64,000 nt of DNA from Ahaetulla prasina. Its lineage: Eukaryota > Chordata > Lepidosauria > Squamata > Colubridae. A program made the position numbers and the translations under genes. Position 1 is the first letter of the stretch. Every line of letters begins with the position of its first letter. Location: contig NC_080540.1 of NCBI RefSeq assembly GCF_028640845.1, positions 139,089,420 through 139,153,419 of the forward strand, in the 5' to 3' direction. This document shows positions 22,022-33,200 of the stretch, one piece after another. The notes under the pieces were generated by a model. It was not told where the DNA came from, did no database searches, and saw only the letters and a program-made list of their open reading frames with translations.

Positions 22022-22192
22022 TAAACAATGGTACACCCTCTCCATAGTGGTGTCAAAACAAAAACTCCAGGGAGTCCAGGTGTTCAGGGAGTCAACCAGG
22101 AAATGAATTCAAGAGAGATTTTTCCCCTTTTCTTTTGCATTTTATATCCACATACTTACAGTAGAAACTGAAAGCCAAACCAACTACCATCT
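22022..22192. other. Unassigned sequence
   Basis: Nothing was recognised. Confidence 0.3.
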
Positions 22193-22200
22193 ATTCTATC

Positions 22201-22337
22201 CAGTGGTGGGATTTAAATAATTTAACAACCGGTTCTCTGTCCTAATGATTTCTTCCAACAACCAGTTCATCATACTGCTCAGAAAGTTAACAATCGGTTC
22301 TCCCGAAGTGGTGCGAACTGGCTGAATCCCACCACTG
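22201..22337 (+). mobile_element. Nonautonomous hAT element, family H1 (short)
   Basis: Ends cagtggtgggatttaaa and gctgaatcccaccactg; duplication attctatc / cttctatc (7 of 8). Only 137 bp; it keeps aacaaccggttctc in the interior. Confidence 0.88.
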
Positions 22338-22345
22338 CTTCTATC

Positions 22346-22757
22346 CATAGCTCTGTGCATCTACCTTTTATTTATTTTTATTTTTTATTTGAAGAGAATG
22401 TTGAATTGCTTATAGGTTAATTAAATTTGGGCTTCGCTTTCTCAGAGGATTTCTATAAAAAAAAGATTTTAGATGTTGGAAGAAATTACTCCAATGTCTG
22501 GGAGGAAGAGGAAAAGAAAAAGAAAATCAACTTCCCAATGGAATCAATTTTTCTTCTTCAAAATTGCTTGGTCTTCTCTTCATGCTGTGTTAGGGAGGAA
22601 GAGAAAGAGGAATAGCACACCCTCTGGAAACTACTAAGGGTTGAACTTTACCCTTTTGAGAAATATTTGCCATTGTTATTTAATTATTTTACAAAAAATA
22701 TATTGTTACTTTTGTTTTGGGGTTTTGACCTCATGAATTGTTCGGATGTTCTGCTGT
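22346..22757. other. Unassigned sequence
   Basis: AT-rich, with an A-rich run near 22500. No gene or repeat was recognised. Confidence 0.3.
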
Positions 22758-22763
22758 TATTAG

Positions 22764-23216
22764 CAATAGCAATAGCACTTAGACTTATATACTGCTTCAT
22801 AGTGCTTTACAGCAGTGGTGAAATTCAGCTGGTTCTATCCGGCTCAGGCAAACCGGTAGTGCCGGCAGCAGGAGGCTCCGCCCACCCGCCTGGATGTCAT
22901 CACATCCCATTTTTGATCCTCTGTGCATGCGCAGAAGGCTCTGTGCATGCAGGGAGGAGGCGTGTGTGATCACATTTGCAAACCGGTAGTGAAGGTAAGT
23001 GAATTTCACCCCTGCTTTACAGCCCTCTCTAAGCGGTTTACAGAGTCAGCCTCTTGCCCCCAACAATCTGGATCCTCATTTTACTGACCTTGGAAGGATG
23101 GAAGGCTGAGTCAACCTTGAGCCTGGTGCGATTCGATCTGCTAAACTGCTGACAGTCGGTGATCAACAGAAGTAACCTGCAGTACTGCACTCCAACCACT
23201 GGCGCCACCGCAGCTC
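22764..23216 (-). repeat. tRNA-derived SINE (type A), split by a hAT element
   Basis: Read on the minus strand: tRNA-like head gctgcggtggcgccagtgg, B-box-like gatcgaatcg, body caaggttgactcagccttcc and ccagattgttgggggcaaga, then aaaccgcttagagagggct and a tail of ctattg repeats. It is split by an H1 element at 22812-23014. Confidence 0.85.
22812..23014. mobile_element. Nonautonomous hAT element, family H1, nested in a SINE
   Basis: Ends cagtggtgaaattcagc and gtgaatttcacccctg; the duplication ctttacag is exact (22804-22811 and 23015-23022). Because the SINE sequence continues across the site, the order of insertion is clear: SINE first, hAT second. Confidence 0.93.
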
Positions 23217-23987
23217 TATTAGGGTTATCGATTAAATTTGTATTTTTCTCCTTACTGTCGATATTCTATTGTTACCTGTTTTTCTTAATTGTGGTGTTTT
23301 TCTTGCATTGCATCGTCTTGTAAGCTCCTGGGAGTCGGAATGATTTGGCAGTATTTAAATTTAGTTCATCATACTATTACTATTAACAACTATTTTCAGA
23401 ACATGTAAGATGGAGTTGAGTGGTTTCCTGAGATTGGTGAGGTTTCACGTATAAAACATGAAGCTTATTTATAGAGAACGAACACTTGTGTGTGAAATTT
23501 GCTTCTATCGCCTCACCAAGTTAGAATGCTCCTTCCTTCTTCCTTGAAAAAAATATACTGCATATAGATGTCAGGAGGCCTAGCAAATAGTGTCATAACA
23601 TTTTGACCTATTCTGTTATCTCTGCAATTGAACTCTAATGTGGCGTTAACTAGAAATCACAACAGAAGTTAACAGCTAAACTTGTTCCTTATCTGTTTGG
23701 TCACCTCTTTGCACAACACGGATCAATAATGGGCAAGGTGTTGTTCCTTCAGAGGTAGCTGAATTTCAGTTAGCCATTGGTCTAGCAAGCCCAGTGATAG
23801 GAATTGTGGTTTAGTGATACAGAAGAACCACACGTTTCCTGCCCTGGGTTAGATAAACAAAATTGATTATCTTACTATATGTAGCTCATTCACATTTCAA
23901 TCCCTGATGGCTGACAATTAATGAACTTAAGTGGAGGCAGAGCTATTCTTCTAGCATTGTGATGTCTTACCATTTATGGTCTTTACC
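23217..23987. other. Unassigned sequence
   Basis: No gene or repeat was recognised. Confidence 0.3.
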
Positions 23988-23995
23988 TTTAGATG

Positions 23996-24130
23996 AGGGA
24001 CGTCAAACTCATGGTGTCACGACGGCTTCACGTGATGTATTGGGATTTCCCCCCCCCTCGCTAAATCAGGCGTGGGTATAGCCAGTATGTGATGCATCTG
24101 GCCCGTGGGCTGGGAGTTTGGCAGCCCTGC
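23996..24130. mobile_element. hAT-like element, family H4 (short)
   Basis: Left agggacgtcaaactcatgg, right gggagtttggcagccctgc; exact duplication tttagatg (23988-23995 and 24131-24138). Interior gcatctggcccgtgggct. 135 bp. Confidence 0.82.
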
Positions 24131-24138
24131 TTTAGATG

Positions 24139-24617
24139 TTACATAGATAATGGGGGTGGTGAAAAGGAAGACATAGAATAGTTGTATGGAATATTTCTTA
24201 CATTATTGAGAGGATCCTTATGAGACAACCCAAGAATAAGTTATGAGCAACACCTGAAAGTAATCCAATCAATGAGCACATTGCATGCGATTTGATGGGA
24301 GGGGGTGAGGGGCAGGAAGAGGAGCTGGATTTTGAGCAGCGAAAGGGCAAACTGCAGGTGTCTTATGTTTGCACCATTATTCATTTCCCAAGAATTGCTA
24401 TAACTTGGAACTAACTGTTGGAATGTACCCTTTTCTGATTAATTGCATTAAAAATATTTATGAAATATATTCAACTGCTTTAGCTTGGAAAGGACTCCAA
24501 TTTGTGGCTATTATGTAAAAAAGAAAGGTTGCAGCTGGTTACATAAATAAACAAGATTAAAGCTGTGAAATTAGTTAAGAAACGTAAAAGCTAGAAAAAG
24601 AGGAGAAGCACGCAAGA
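24139..24617. other. Unassigned sequence
   Basis: No gene or repeat was recognised. Confidence 0.3.
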
Positions 24618-24740
24618 ACCATAAAATCCCAGAGTTGGAGATGACTTTAGAGGTCATCCTGTCCAAAGTGCTGTTTGGTGAAGGGTTCGGTAGAGAAACT
24701 CTGACATTTGACCGTCCAGCCTTTGTTTAAAGACTTGTAT
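24618..24740 (-). repeat. CR1 LINE 3' end relic
   Basis: The plus strand reads aaatcccagagttggagatg, then agaggtcatcctgtccaaag, the reverse of the conserved CR1 3' end (compare 61530-61600). Short and old. Confidence 0.6.
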
Positions 24741-25379
24741 GCTCGATTGATTAGTCAGATGATCATATCGAGGTTGAAGACCTATGGAAAGATTTGTCAG
24801 GAAATTGGTCAGAGAGAATAAAATATAAATTTATGTTAGTTATAATATGGATCGTGGAAAGATTAATTAACAGTGCTAGGTATTATGTTGACACATGTCC
24901 TGCAGAAGTCCTTGGAAAGCCTTAACGAATAAGAAGGCTTTGAAACCATGCCACTGAGTCAAGAATTGGTGCTTGAAGCAAGAACACTGGGAGAAAATGG
25001 GAGGAACACAGTTAGAAGGGATGGACTATTTAATTAAGAGAAATAGAGCAGAGAGAACAAAATACCGAAGAAAGTGAAAAACAGAGGGGATGAGTGCAGA
25101 AGCATAACACTCACTTGGTTTTAGAGACACATACTATTTCCTTGCCTCAAGCAACCCACCCACCTAGCAATCTACCCACACGGGGAATGTTTAGCAAGAA
25201 GAGAAACATTTATTTTTTTAGGCTTTCAAAACCAAATTAGTAACAACACTTGACACTGCAGCAACTGCACAAATGGAATTATTTGAATTCTGGATACGAA
25301 GAACATTTGCAGTAGGCCTAAAAATATAGGATTCTGACAATTTTGGCATACCCTGTCCCTGCTTGTTTCATCTAGCACA
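24741..25379. other. Unassigned sequence
   Basis: No gene or repeat was recognised. Confidence 0.3.
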
Positions 25380-25494
25380 AGCCCACGTGCGAGTTGAAGC
25401 TGTGGAACAGCTTGCCTTCAGGAGTTGTGGGTGCTTCGTAACTGGAGGTTTTTAAGAAGAAACTGTACAGTCACTTGTCTGAAATGGTATAGGG
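25380..25494 (+). repeat. CR1 LINE 3' relic, left part
   Basis: The stretch gctgtggaacagcttgcctt to tgtctgaaatggtataggg corresponds to the last codons of CR1 ORF2 (elsewhere tggaacgacttgcc to gagatggtgtagg). It resumes at 26117 after two hAT insertions. Confidence 0.65.
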
Positions 25495-25974
25495 CAGGGG
25501 TGAAATCTAAAATTTTTCCCTACCTGTTCTGTGGGCGTGGCTTAATTGGTGGGCGTGGCTTGGTGGTCAGGTGACTGAATGGGCATGGCCAATAATAATA
25601 AATAATAAAAATAATAAAGTATACAAAATTTGGGAGTGCACTGGTCTACCTTCTTTAAAAATAGAGGCACCGGTCTACTAATTGCCTTTTTTTAGGAGCA
25701 CACCGGTCTACCTTCTTTAAAAATAGAGGCACCGGTCTACTAGCCACCTACAGCGCTGACCAGCTGTAGTGCGGCCCTTTGAAGTGCCGCGGCAGTCATT
25801 TAAGGCTGTTTGCAGCTATATCACCATCGAGAGCTTCAGGGACAGAGAAGAGGAACAGCGAGACGTGGGCGGTGGGGGCGGGCAGGGATTTTTGCTACCG
25901 ATTCTCCAAACTACCTGCCCCCCATTGCTACCGGATTGCGCGATCCGGTCCGAACCGGGAGCATTTCACCCCTG
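25495..25974 (+). mobile_element. Nonautonomous hAT element, family H1 (long)
   Basis: Ends caggggtgaaatctaaa and gcatttcacccctg; exact duplication gtataggg (25487-25494 and 25975-25982). Interior carries two copies of a repeat of about 60 bp containing ggtctaccttctttaaaaat. The right end has gatccggtccgaaccggg. Confidence 0.9.
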
Positions 25975-25982
25975 GTATAGGG

Positions 25983-26116
25983 CAGGGGTGTCAAATTGGC
26001 AGCCCGCGGGTCAGATGTGGGTCGGATGCATCACGTGCAGGCCACGCCCACCCTGGCTCTGCAAAAGCAAAAAAGTCACGACACATCACGTGACGTGATC
26101 AAGTTTGTCACCCGTT
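25983..26116 (+). mobile_element. hAT-like element, family H4 (short), in tandem with H1
   Basis: Left caggggtgtcaaattgg, right aagtttgtcacccgtt. Its left flank is gtataggg (25975-25982) and its right flank gtatagag (26117-26124), so it used the same target as the element before it. 134 bp, close to the copy at 23996. Confidence 0.82.
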
Positions 26117-26215
26117 GTATAGAGTCTCCTGCTTGAGCAGTGGGTTGGACTAGGAGACCTCCAAGGTCCCTTCCAGCTCTACTCTGATGGATTGATTGAG
26201 TTGCACAGCCTGGCC
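26117..26215 (+). repeat. CR1 LINE 3' relic, right part
   Basis: gtatagagtctcctgcttga to aaggtcccttccagctctac is the terminal CR1 segment, ending in (gatt)n-like sequence. It continues 25380-25494. Confidence 0.75.
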
Positions 26216-26864
26216 TACAGTCTCTCATTCCGGTTGTTTGTCACCTGGCAGCAGAGTGATTGAGCTGCTTCTTTCATGTTAGTTGCTAACAGTAGTCAAG
26301 TCCTTCTGGAATGACCTTTTCCCACAGTCTGTGAGGTGTGTTGCCTATGACATGAGGCCTTAACTGGAATAATTCAATGCTACTCTTGTTTCTCTTGTGA
26401 AGTCTCAAAGAAAAAAGAGAGTACGAATAACTATTCCCCAGGTTCCTCTCCCTTTTGGAACACAGTATATGATCTATTCTGAAGGAATAATGCTACATGA
26501 AATCCACTTTTTTTCAACTTGGAGAATATTTCTTGTTGCCAATTTCAATTAGGGAATGTGGATGCTTTTTCTGGCAAACCCTGCCTAGCAACTCCCCCTT
26601 TGTTTTGAGTTCCAACATTTTGAAATGTGGCACTTTATTTCTCACAGCTGATGTCAGATAAAGGATTGAATGGATCTGGACTATGGAACCGGAAAGCTAT
26701 TCGATCTGTCTATAGTAGCAGTGGAAAAAAGAGAATTTCAATATTGCATTTCCTTCTTAACCTAATGATTCGGAGCTAGGTCAGAAGGTTAGCTGTGATC
26801 ATGAGCAGAAAATTCCCTGGGAGCTTTGGAAAAAGAGAAAAAGTGAATATGAGATAGGAGCACA
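26216..26864. other. Unassigned sequence
   Basis: No gene or repeat was recognised. Confidence 0.3.
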
Positions 26865-26869
26865 CAAAA

Positions 26870-27444
26870 TGTTGTGTCTTTGCCCTCCCCCCGAACCTGC
26901 CCCCCCCCGAACCTGGCCTCCTGGCAGAAAGTGATTCAGAGAGTGAGGGGGAAGAGCCGACAGGGCTTCCCTCTGCGGAGCCTCCTTCTCTGGCTCCGCT
27001 CCAAGTCCCAGAGGCAGGCCAGGTGGAGGAGATGATGAGGCCTCTGTCTCCTGCATCTCCTCCCTCTCAGGCCATGCCTCAAGACCCAGCTGCTGACAAT
27101 CAGTCGTGGCTGGACCCCCGGTATCACAGACAGGAGAGACGGCAACATCAAAAGAAAGGGTGGGGCAGGCCTAGAGAGTGCTGAGTCATGGAGCCACACC
27201 CCACAGGATATAAAAGCAGGAGGGGCTGCCCTATAGTTCTTGTGATGAACAAACAATTGACTGTTGAAAACATTGGCTGTACTTTGGCTCCTGGATTCTG
27301 TTTCATTTCCTTCTGAACTTTGGGATTGTTCCAGCTTGGACTGCAAGAATAAATTAAATAAGAGGACTTGGCAAGAATAAATTACTGGCCCATCTAGTCA
27401 GTTTGCGTTTCTAATTGATTGTGGTTGGGGGGGGGGGACAGAAC
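26870..27444 (+). mobile_element. Solo LTR, family LTR-A
   Basis: Starts tgttgtgtcttt, ends ggacagaaca, flanked by a perfect 5-bp duplication caaaa (26865-26869 and 27445-27449). TATA box tataaaag at 27209-27216 and aataaa signals near 27345-27380. It is homologous to 11300-11818. An open frame in the first third encodes an acidic peptide followed by a basic stretch (HRQERRQHQKK). Confidence 0.85.
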
Positions 27445-27449
27445 ACAAA

Positions 27450-28428
27450 ACTATCTCATATCCACTAAGATAATTATTGCATTTGATCCCGTGTTGTTTT
27501 ACTCCATCGGGCATTTTTCTGCAATTTGGGAACTATTGCTCAAGTCCTTCTTGACTGCTCCTGTTGGGAGTCAGAAATCGGAATGGGTTCAGTAACAAAG
27601 AATGAACTTTGTGTATTAAAATTTGAAAATTTAGTCCCAGGTAGCTTCAAATGTTTGGATCAGGCTTTCACAGTAACAGAGACTGCAGGGACTGAAACTG
27701 GAAGCTTTCTGTCTGTAACACCTGTGCTGCTATGTCATCGTCTCTGCTCAAGTTTTTCCAGACTAACTTAGTAATGGGAAATAATTTTTACTATTAAAAA
27801 AATTGCCACTACGTTCTCCAAATTAGCTTCTTCTATCAAGTGCTTTCACTTTCTGGCTGAATAATAATCCATGCTAAACACAATACTAAGTAGAAGATGT
27901 TTTATATTGCTCTTATCAGCTCCTAAGCAATGATCAAAGTTTGCTCTATCATGGGCCCTGGTTAGTGTTGCTTTCTTGTCCCACCAGGGATGCAGTTATG
28001 GAGTTATCTGGAGGCTGCGGCTTTACTGCAAGCAACAAAAAGTGCTGAATGGAGGAAATCCAAGAGGTCCCAAAGAAGAAGCTGGGTATCTCCAGCTTGT
28101 CTCCTGCAAAGTTCTTGCTCAACTGGAGATGGCTCTTTTTGCCTTTTGCATTCTGGGCATTCGAGCAGAAAGGAAAAGAAGTCAGCTGTGAACTAAGGAC
28201 TCCCAGCTGCTCTTTCTAACACCCCATCAAGACAGCTGAGAAACAGTTGGGTTTATTCTGGCTTTCCATTGTCCTCCTCATGGTTTGTCTTGCAACACAT
28301 TGGCCATGATTATACTGTTGCTCAGGGTATTTCACTTCAAAGATTAAGAAAGGAATGACCCACACACTTACTTTGGGTAGTTTTTCTGGGATGAAATCAA
28401 AGGGATGAATGAGCATAATTCATCAAGA
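27450..28428. other. Unassigned sequence
   Basis: No repeat was recognised. Two overlapping frames at 27976-28196 stay open for about 70 codons downstream of an acceptor-like ttcttgtcccaccag; no family is recognisable and the signal is too weak to call. Confidence 0.3.
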
Positions 28429-28651
28429 ACCCTGGGTGTGCAGTGGTTGGAATGCAGGACTGAAGGCAAACTCTGCCTATGCCTACATCCTGGAGTTCAA
28501 TCCTGAACAGGGCTCAAGGTTGATTCAACCTTCCATCCTTCCGAGGACCCAGATTGTTGGGGGCAGTATGTTGACATTGTAACCCCCCCAGAGAAAGCGG
28601 TAAAGCACTATGGGTAGTATATAAGTCTAAGTGCTATTGCTATCACTATAA
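28429..28651 (+). repeat. tRNA-derived SINE (type A)
   Basis: Head gggtgtgcagtggttggaat, B-box-like gagttcaatcc, body caaggttgattcaaccttcc and ccagattgttgggggcag, tail gtatataagtctaagtgc then ctattg repeats. Same type as 22764 and 52617. Confidence 0.83.
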
Positions 28652-28959
28652 CAATTTATAAAATGGAATTGCAGCTGGATGGATGTAGCAAAGGTAAATA
28701 AAAATATAAAAAAATAAATAGCTGCAAATATAGGCTCCATGAATTCCTCAAGAGCCTCAGTACTGAATTCTGAGTCCCAGTCCAGATGTCCTTACATGAC
28801 TGCATCCATTCCTTACCACTTGCAACATCATATTCTAATCCTAAATTTTTTACCTTTCACAGCCTGTACTGAATTTAGATTAATGCCAGATTGCTGTATC
28901 CCCTTTTCTGTCTTCCTCCTCCCCCAACTCTCTCTCTTTTAGTTTAAATGGGTGTAGAT

Positions 28960-29290
28960 CAGTGGTGAAATCCAATTTTTTTTACTACCGGTTCTGTGGG
29001 TGTGGCTTGGTGGGCATGGCTTGGTGGGCATGGCAGGGGAAGGATACTGCAAAATCTCCATTCCCACTCCATTCCAAGGGAAGGATACTGCAAAATCCCC
29101 ATTCCCTCCCCATTCTTGGGGGAAGGATATTGCAAAATCTTCATTCCCACCCCACTCTGGGGCCAGCCAGAGGTGGCATTTGCTGGTTCTCCGAACTACA
29201 CAAAATTTCCGCTACTGGTTCTCCGAATTGCTCAAAATTTCCGCTACCGGTTCTCCAGAACCTGTCAGAACCTGCTGGATTTCACCCCTG
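28960..29290 (+). mobile_element. Nonautonomous hAT element, family H1
   Basis: Ends cagtggtgaaatccaattt and ctggatttcacccctg; duplication gtgtagat / gtatagat (7 of 8). Interior: ctaccggttctgtgggtgtg, then three copies of the ggaaggatactgcaaaatc unit, then ccgctaccggttctccag. Confidence 0.92.
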
Positions 29291-29298
29291 GTATAGAT

Positions 29299-30227
29299 TT
29301 TTCTCTTTCACTTAAAATACAGTTGCTATCAGAAGGATAAAACTCCTTTGTTTTCTCTATTTGTGTCCCAAGCTGGGAATTTAATACAAACCACCAAACG
29401 ATCAATGGAGAAGAAAGAAGCTGTCTTTGATAGGGTGGTTGCAAAGGGAATTAAGTCTCTGTCCTTTTTATGTGACTTTTAGTTTAAAATTTAGCCAATT
29501 GATATTAATAGAATGAAGTGCACCACTTTATTACAATAGTTTTCTGCTCGATCAACATGAATATCTTCCTCCTAGCATGAATATCTTCTTTTCGTATTCT
29601 GTTAAAACAGATGCTTCCTTATCTTAAAGTTACGGCAAACTTCCTTATTTATGGCTAAGCAGAAGCCTCTTTATCTACAGCTAAAACAATGGGCTTTTTA
29701 TCTTTCCTATATGTGAGTTTTTCTTTACATAAGATATATGTCTTCTTTTGCTACATGATATATTCAGTTGTTTATACTGACAGGAACCAGCCACTGACAG
29801 GAACCAGCTACTATCTTCCCTTATTGTAAACATAAGAAAAAATATTCCAACGTTGCAATAACATGTTGTCCAGCTTAGACTTAAAATATATTGTTGAGTT
29901 TTTTTCAGGACTCCGGTACCTTTTATTAAATACTTCCTGCTTGTACTTGTGCCTCGTGTTCCAGGCTAATATTAATGCAACATCTCCACCATAATTAGTA
30001 GATTCCTCTTTTGTGTTTGATTTGCATATGATATGCTCCTTATTTGTTTTAATTCTTTTGTTCACTGTGAAAAATCCTAAGTATCAAAATAAAATGAGAA
30101 TAAACTAGTACAAGGAATCTTCTGTTACTGGATTTCACCCTCTCTCCTGCCCCCAATTTTCTTTAACTGTGAGACTGGAAACATGGACTATTTAAGAGTC
30201 ATTTTGTCTCCAATGTCAAATAGAGTT
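29299..30227. other. Unassigned AT-rich sequence
   Basis: A short direct repeat (gacaggaaccagc, twice near 29780-29810). No gene or repeat family was recognised. Confidence 0.3.
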
Positions 30228-30235
30228 ACATAGAG

Positions 30236-30655
30236 CAGGGGTCCTCAAACTACGGCCCGTGGGCCAGATACGGCCCGCCGAAGCCATTAATCCGGCTCAT
30301 GCAGGACTATGAGGCTGCCCCACCCACATTCACCCCGCCTACCCCATCTGCCTTCTGGAGGCTGGGGAGGCCAAAAACAGGCCGGTTTTTTGCCTCCCCG
30401 GCCTCCAGACAGAGAGAGAGGACACACATACACACGCACGCACGCATGCACGTACACACAAACAAAAGTCCCTCATACACAACTCTTTACTAACCTGCTT
30501 TCCATCCTCAGAGCATAACAAATTAAAGTTTCATTGGTGTGTACTGTTTGGGCTGCTAAATTGACCACGCCCACCCAGTCACATGACCACCTAGCCACAC
30601 CCACCCAGCTGGTCCGGCCCCCGAACAGTCTGAGAGACCTTGAATTGGCTCCCTG
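30236..30655 (+). mobile_element. hAT-like element, family H3
   Basis: Left caggggtcctcaaactacgg then cccgtgggccagatacggcc; right tgaattggctccctg. Imperfect duplication acatagag / agatagaa (6 of 8). Interior has a small (ac)n and (cgca)n run near 30420-30460. The ends resemble Charlie-type hAT ends. Confidence 0.7.
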
Positions 30656-30663
30656 AGATAGAA

Positions 30664-32088
30664 TATAGGCAGAATTAGAAAAACAAAAGCTTCTTAATAA
30701 AGTTATAGTGGTTCTTCATTGAATAAGAATATAAGGGTTATAATGGATGCTTTGTAGATGATAATGCAATAATCCCAATTCCATGTCTATCAGTGTAGAA
30801 TGGAGTCACATTTTTATACCATTTTTAAAATACCATTTTATTCCATTCCATTTGAAACTCTATGTTTCCTCTTCTTATTTGAAACTAAGGAGCAATACTG
30901 CTGGAAAATTCCTAGTTATTTTCAGGTGTATAGAGGTGCATCTAGCTTTTCTTATAGAGTGACTGATGTCAAGGAACCAGTATCCAGTCCAAGACACATA
31001 ACTGCAGATCATACTTAAAAACAGGAAGAAAACGACACTTCATAGCTGTCTTATTTTGTTTACAGAGTATGCAATCTCCACTTGCTGAAAGGTTTAATCT
31101 GATGGGTTTTTAATTAAAAAATGAGTACAAAATTTGCCAGATGGGAGTTATGTCCCCTCAAGTCATTTTGATGAAAGCATGTTTAATAATTCCCATCACT
31201 GAACGATCCTACTACTATTTTGTGTAGTATGCTTTTTCTAATTGTGTTTGGCCAGAAATCTCACCTCAGAAATAGTACCTGGAATACTGTTTGATCACAA
31301 CATAAACTCCTGGGAGAACAGAAATAACCAATATAAGTTCAAGATATTTTCCTATAAGCTACGTAAGAGCTCTTTAACCCTTTCATTGTTTTCCATAGAG
31401 TTGATATCTGTGTGGGAAGGAGAATGCAGGGATGAATACCTCTGGGCGTGTTTACCAACAAACTACAGAACAGTCCAGCAAATTCTTAAAATACTACTTG
31501 TATTTGTTTTGCAACATATACCATCCAATCAGATTTCCCTTCCAGCTTTTGTTAGTCATGTAACTTTTATGCCTCAAGGTTTCCCTTGTGACTTAACAAA
31601 TGGCTGCCCATATCCCTGAAAGGATTTAGAAGATCATTCCCAACTTTTGTTCTTTTCAACCCCCTTCCATTCCAAGACCTTTTTAACAAGTCTGTCAGTT
31701 TGATAGTTTTTGACAAGTTTTTCCACATCAATCAAAGTGTGTTGACAGATTTCTCCTGGTTCCTAATGTGTCATTCCTATGAAAATGTCACAGGGCTGCA
31801 TGATCCTTTACATGGCTGTGACAGTTGTATTGATCAATCAGAAAGTATGATGAGTCTTTCCTAAATCTTTCATAGTAGGTCTTGCATAATAAAAAGTGAC
31901 ACCACTGTTCTTGGAGTAGCAATAATGGATCATAAAAATATCTGCCACACAGCATGTGATCTGTATTCTTTTACATTTCAGACATCCTGACTTCATAAAA
32001 TGGGCACTATTTCACATACCTTGGCTCCACAGCACAGGAAAAACAAGGTTGCCTTAAGAGTTTGCTTGAAACATTGAATGAATGCTGC
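30664..32088. other. Unassigned sequence
   Basis: No repeat was recognised. The longest ORF in the window without a repeat explanation is here (31242-31619, 125 codons, plus). It is AT-rich, has no recognisable domain, and is not called as a gene. Confidence 0.3.
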
Positions 32089-32093
32089 CGCAG

Positions 32094-32699
32094 TGTTGTG
32101 GTCCACCAGCAGCCTGCGGAGCTGGCAACGGAGTCAGACTGAGGCTGAGGAAGAGCATGGGCTAGTCCTGGAGGCTGGGGAAGGCCCAGATGACAGCTCT
32201 GCTTCAGAGGCAGAGATGGGGCCAAGGCCATCGGGGAGTGATGTGCCTCCAGAGCCTCCAGAGCCTGACAGTAGTGAGGCAGAGGAACAGGAGGAGCCTG
32301 TTCCTAATGCACGCATGAGAAGAGCTGCCAGAAGGCAAGAGCAGCTAAAGCAAAGAGGACGACTTGGGAGTAGGGCCAAGAGATGATTGGCCCCTCCCAT
32401 AAGGCTTAAAAGACCAGCAACGGCGTTTGGGCTTTGCCAGAAAACAACATTTATAACTTCATCTTCTTGCATTTATTTTGTATCGGTGTCTTCTGAACTT
32501 TTGCCAAGAAAGGCCTTTGGCAGCTTGCCTAATTGGACCAAGATTGGCGATAGGACTGAGGAATTTGTGTTGGGAGGAATTTGCTTTAATTTAATTGAAC
32601 TAGGCTGAGAATGAAGTAATTCTCAGCTGTGCGAATAAAGTTTGTTTGTTTTTATGCTGACTGAGTTTCCTACTATCTACTGGGGGCTGAGTCACAACA
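32094..32699 (+). mobile_element. Solo LTR, family LTR-B
   Basis: Starts tgttgtggtcc and ends gagtcacaaca, so the ends are inverted (TGTTGTG / CACAACA). Duplication cgcag / cacag (4 of 5). A polyadenylation signal aataaa lies at 32634-32639. The first half carries an acidic Ser/Glu/Pro-rich open frame ending in RMRRAARRQEQLKQRGR and a stop at 32384. Related copies are at 34982, 39540 and 62357. No internal genes adjoin it. Confidence 0.82.
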
Positions 32700-32799
32700 C
32701 ACAGCAGCTTTTGGTTCACACATCTGATGAGTATGGTAAAAGCCTAACATTACTATATAAACAAAAACAAAACAAAACAAAAAACCCAACCCCCATGTT

Positions 32800-33200
32800 A
32801 GTTACTGATACTGCACTGCTACTATATGGAACTGAATCATGGATTGTTCTACAGCCAGAGATTAAAAAAACCGGATGCCTTTCAAATATACTGTTTCCCT
32901 AGGATCCTTGGTATCTTATTGATAAACGGCATAAGAAATGAAGCCATCCATCAGCAGTGTTGCCATTAGGCAAAAACTGCTGATGAAATGTAAAAATGAC
33001 AGCTGAAATAACTTGGCCACATTTACAGAATGGATCCAATACAAGCTGCTCTGGAGAACTCAACCCTAGAGATGGAAAGTTCAACATAGGACACCGAGAA
33101 AAACTGGGGTAAGATAAACATTAATTGATCTAGCTCACTTCTAGGTGGCTTCAGAGCAAGCCAAATAACAACAATGGACAGAGTGCTTTGTATCAAACCC
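32800..33200 (+). pseudogene. LINE reverse-transcriptase C-terminal relic
   Basis: With frameshifts, the plus strand reads LLYGTESWIV, then RILGILLINGIRNEAIHQQC, then LGHIYRMDPIQAAL. This order of motifs (YG.E.W, IRN..I, GH..RM) is typical of the region after the reverse transcriptase in several LINE clades. It is too decayed to name the clade. Confidence 0.55.

Noticed and set aside
27976..28196. Two overlapping open frames after an acceptor-like site
   Set aside because: Both frames are open to the same degree, which suggests composition and not selection.
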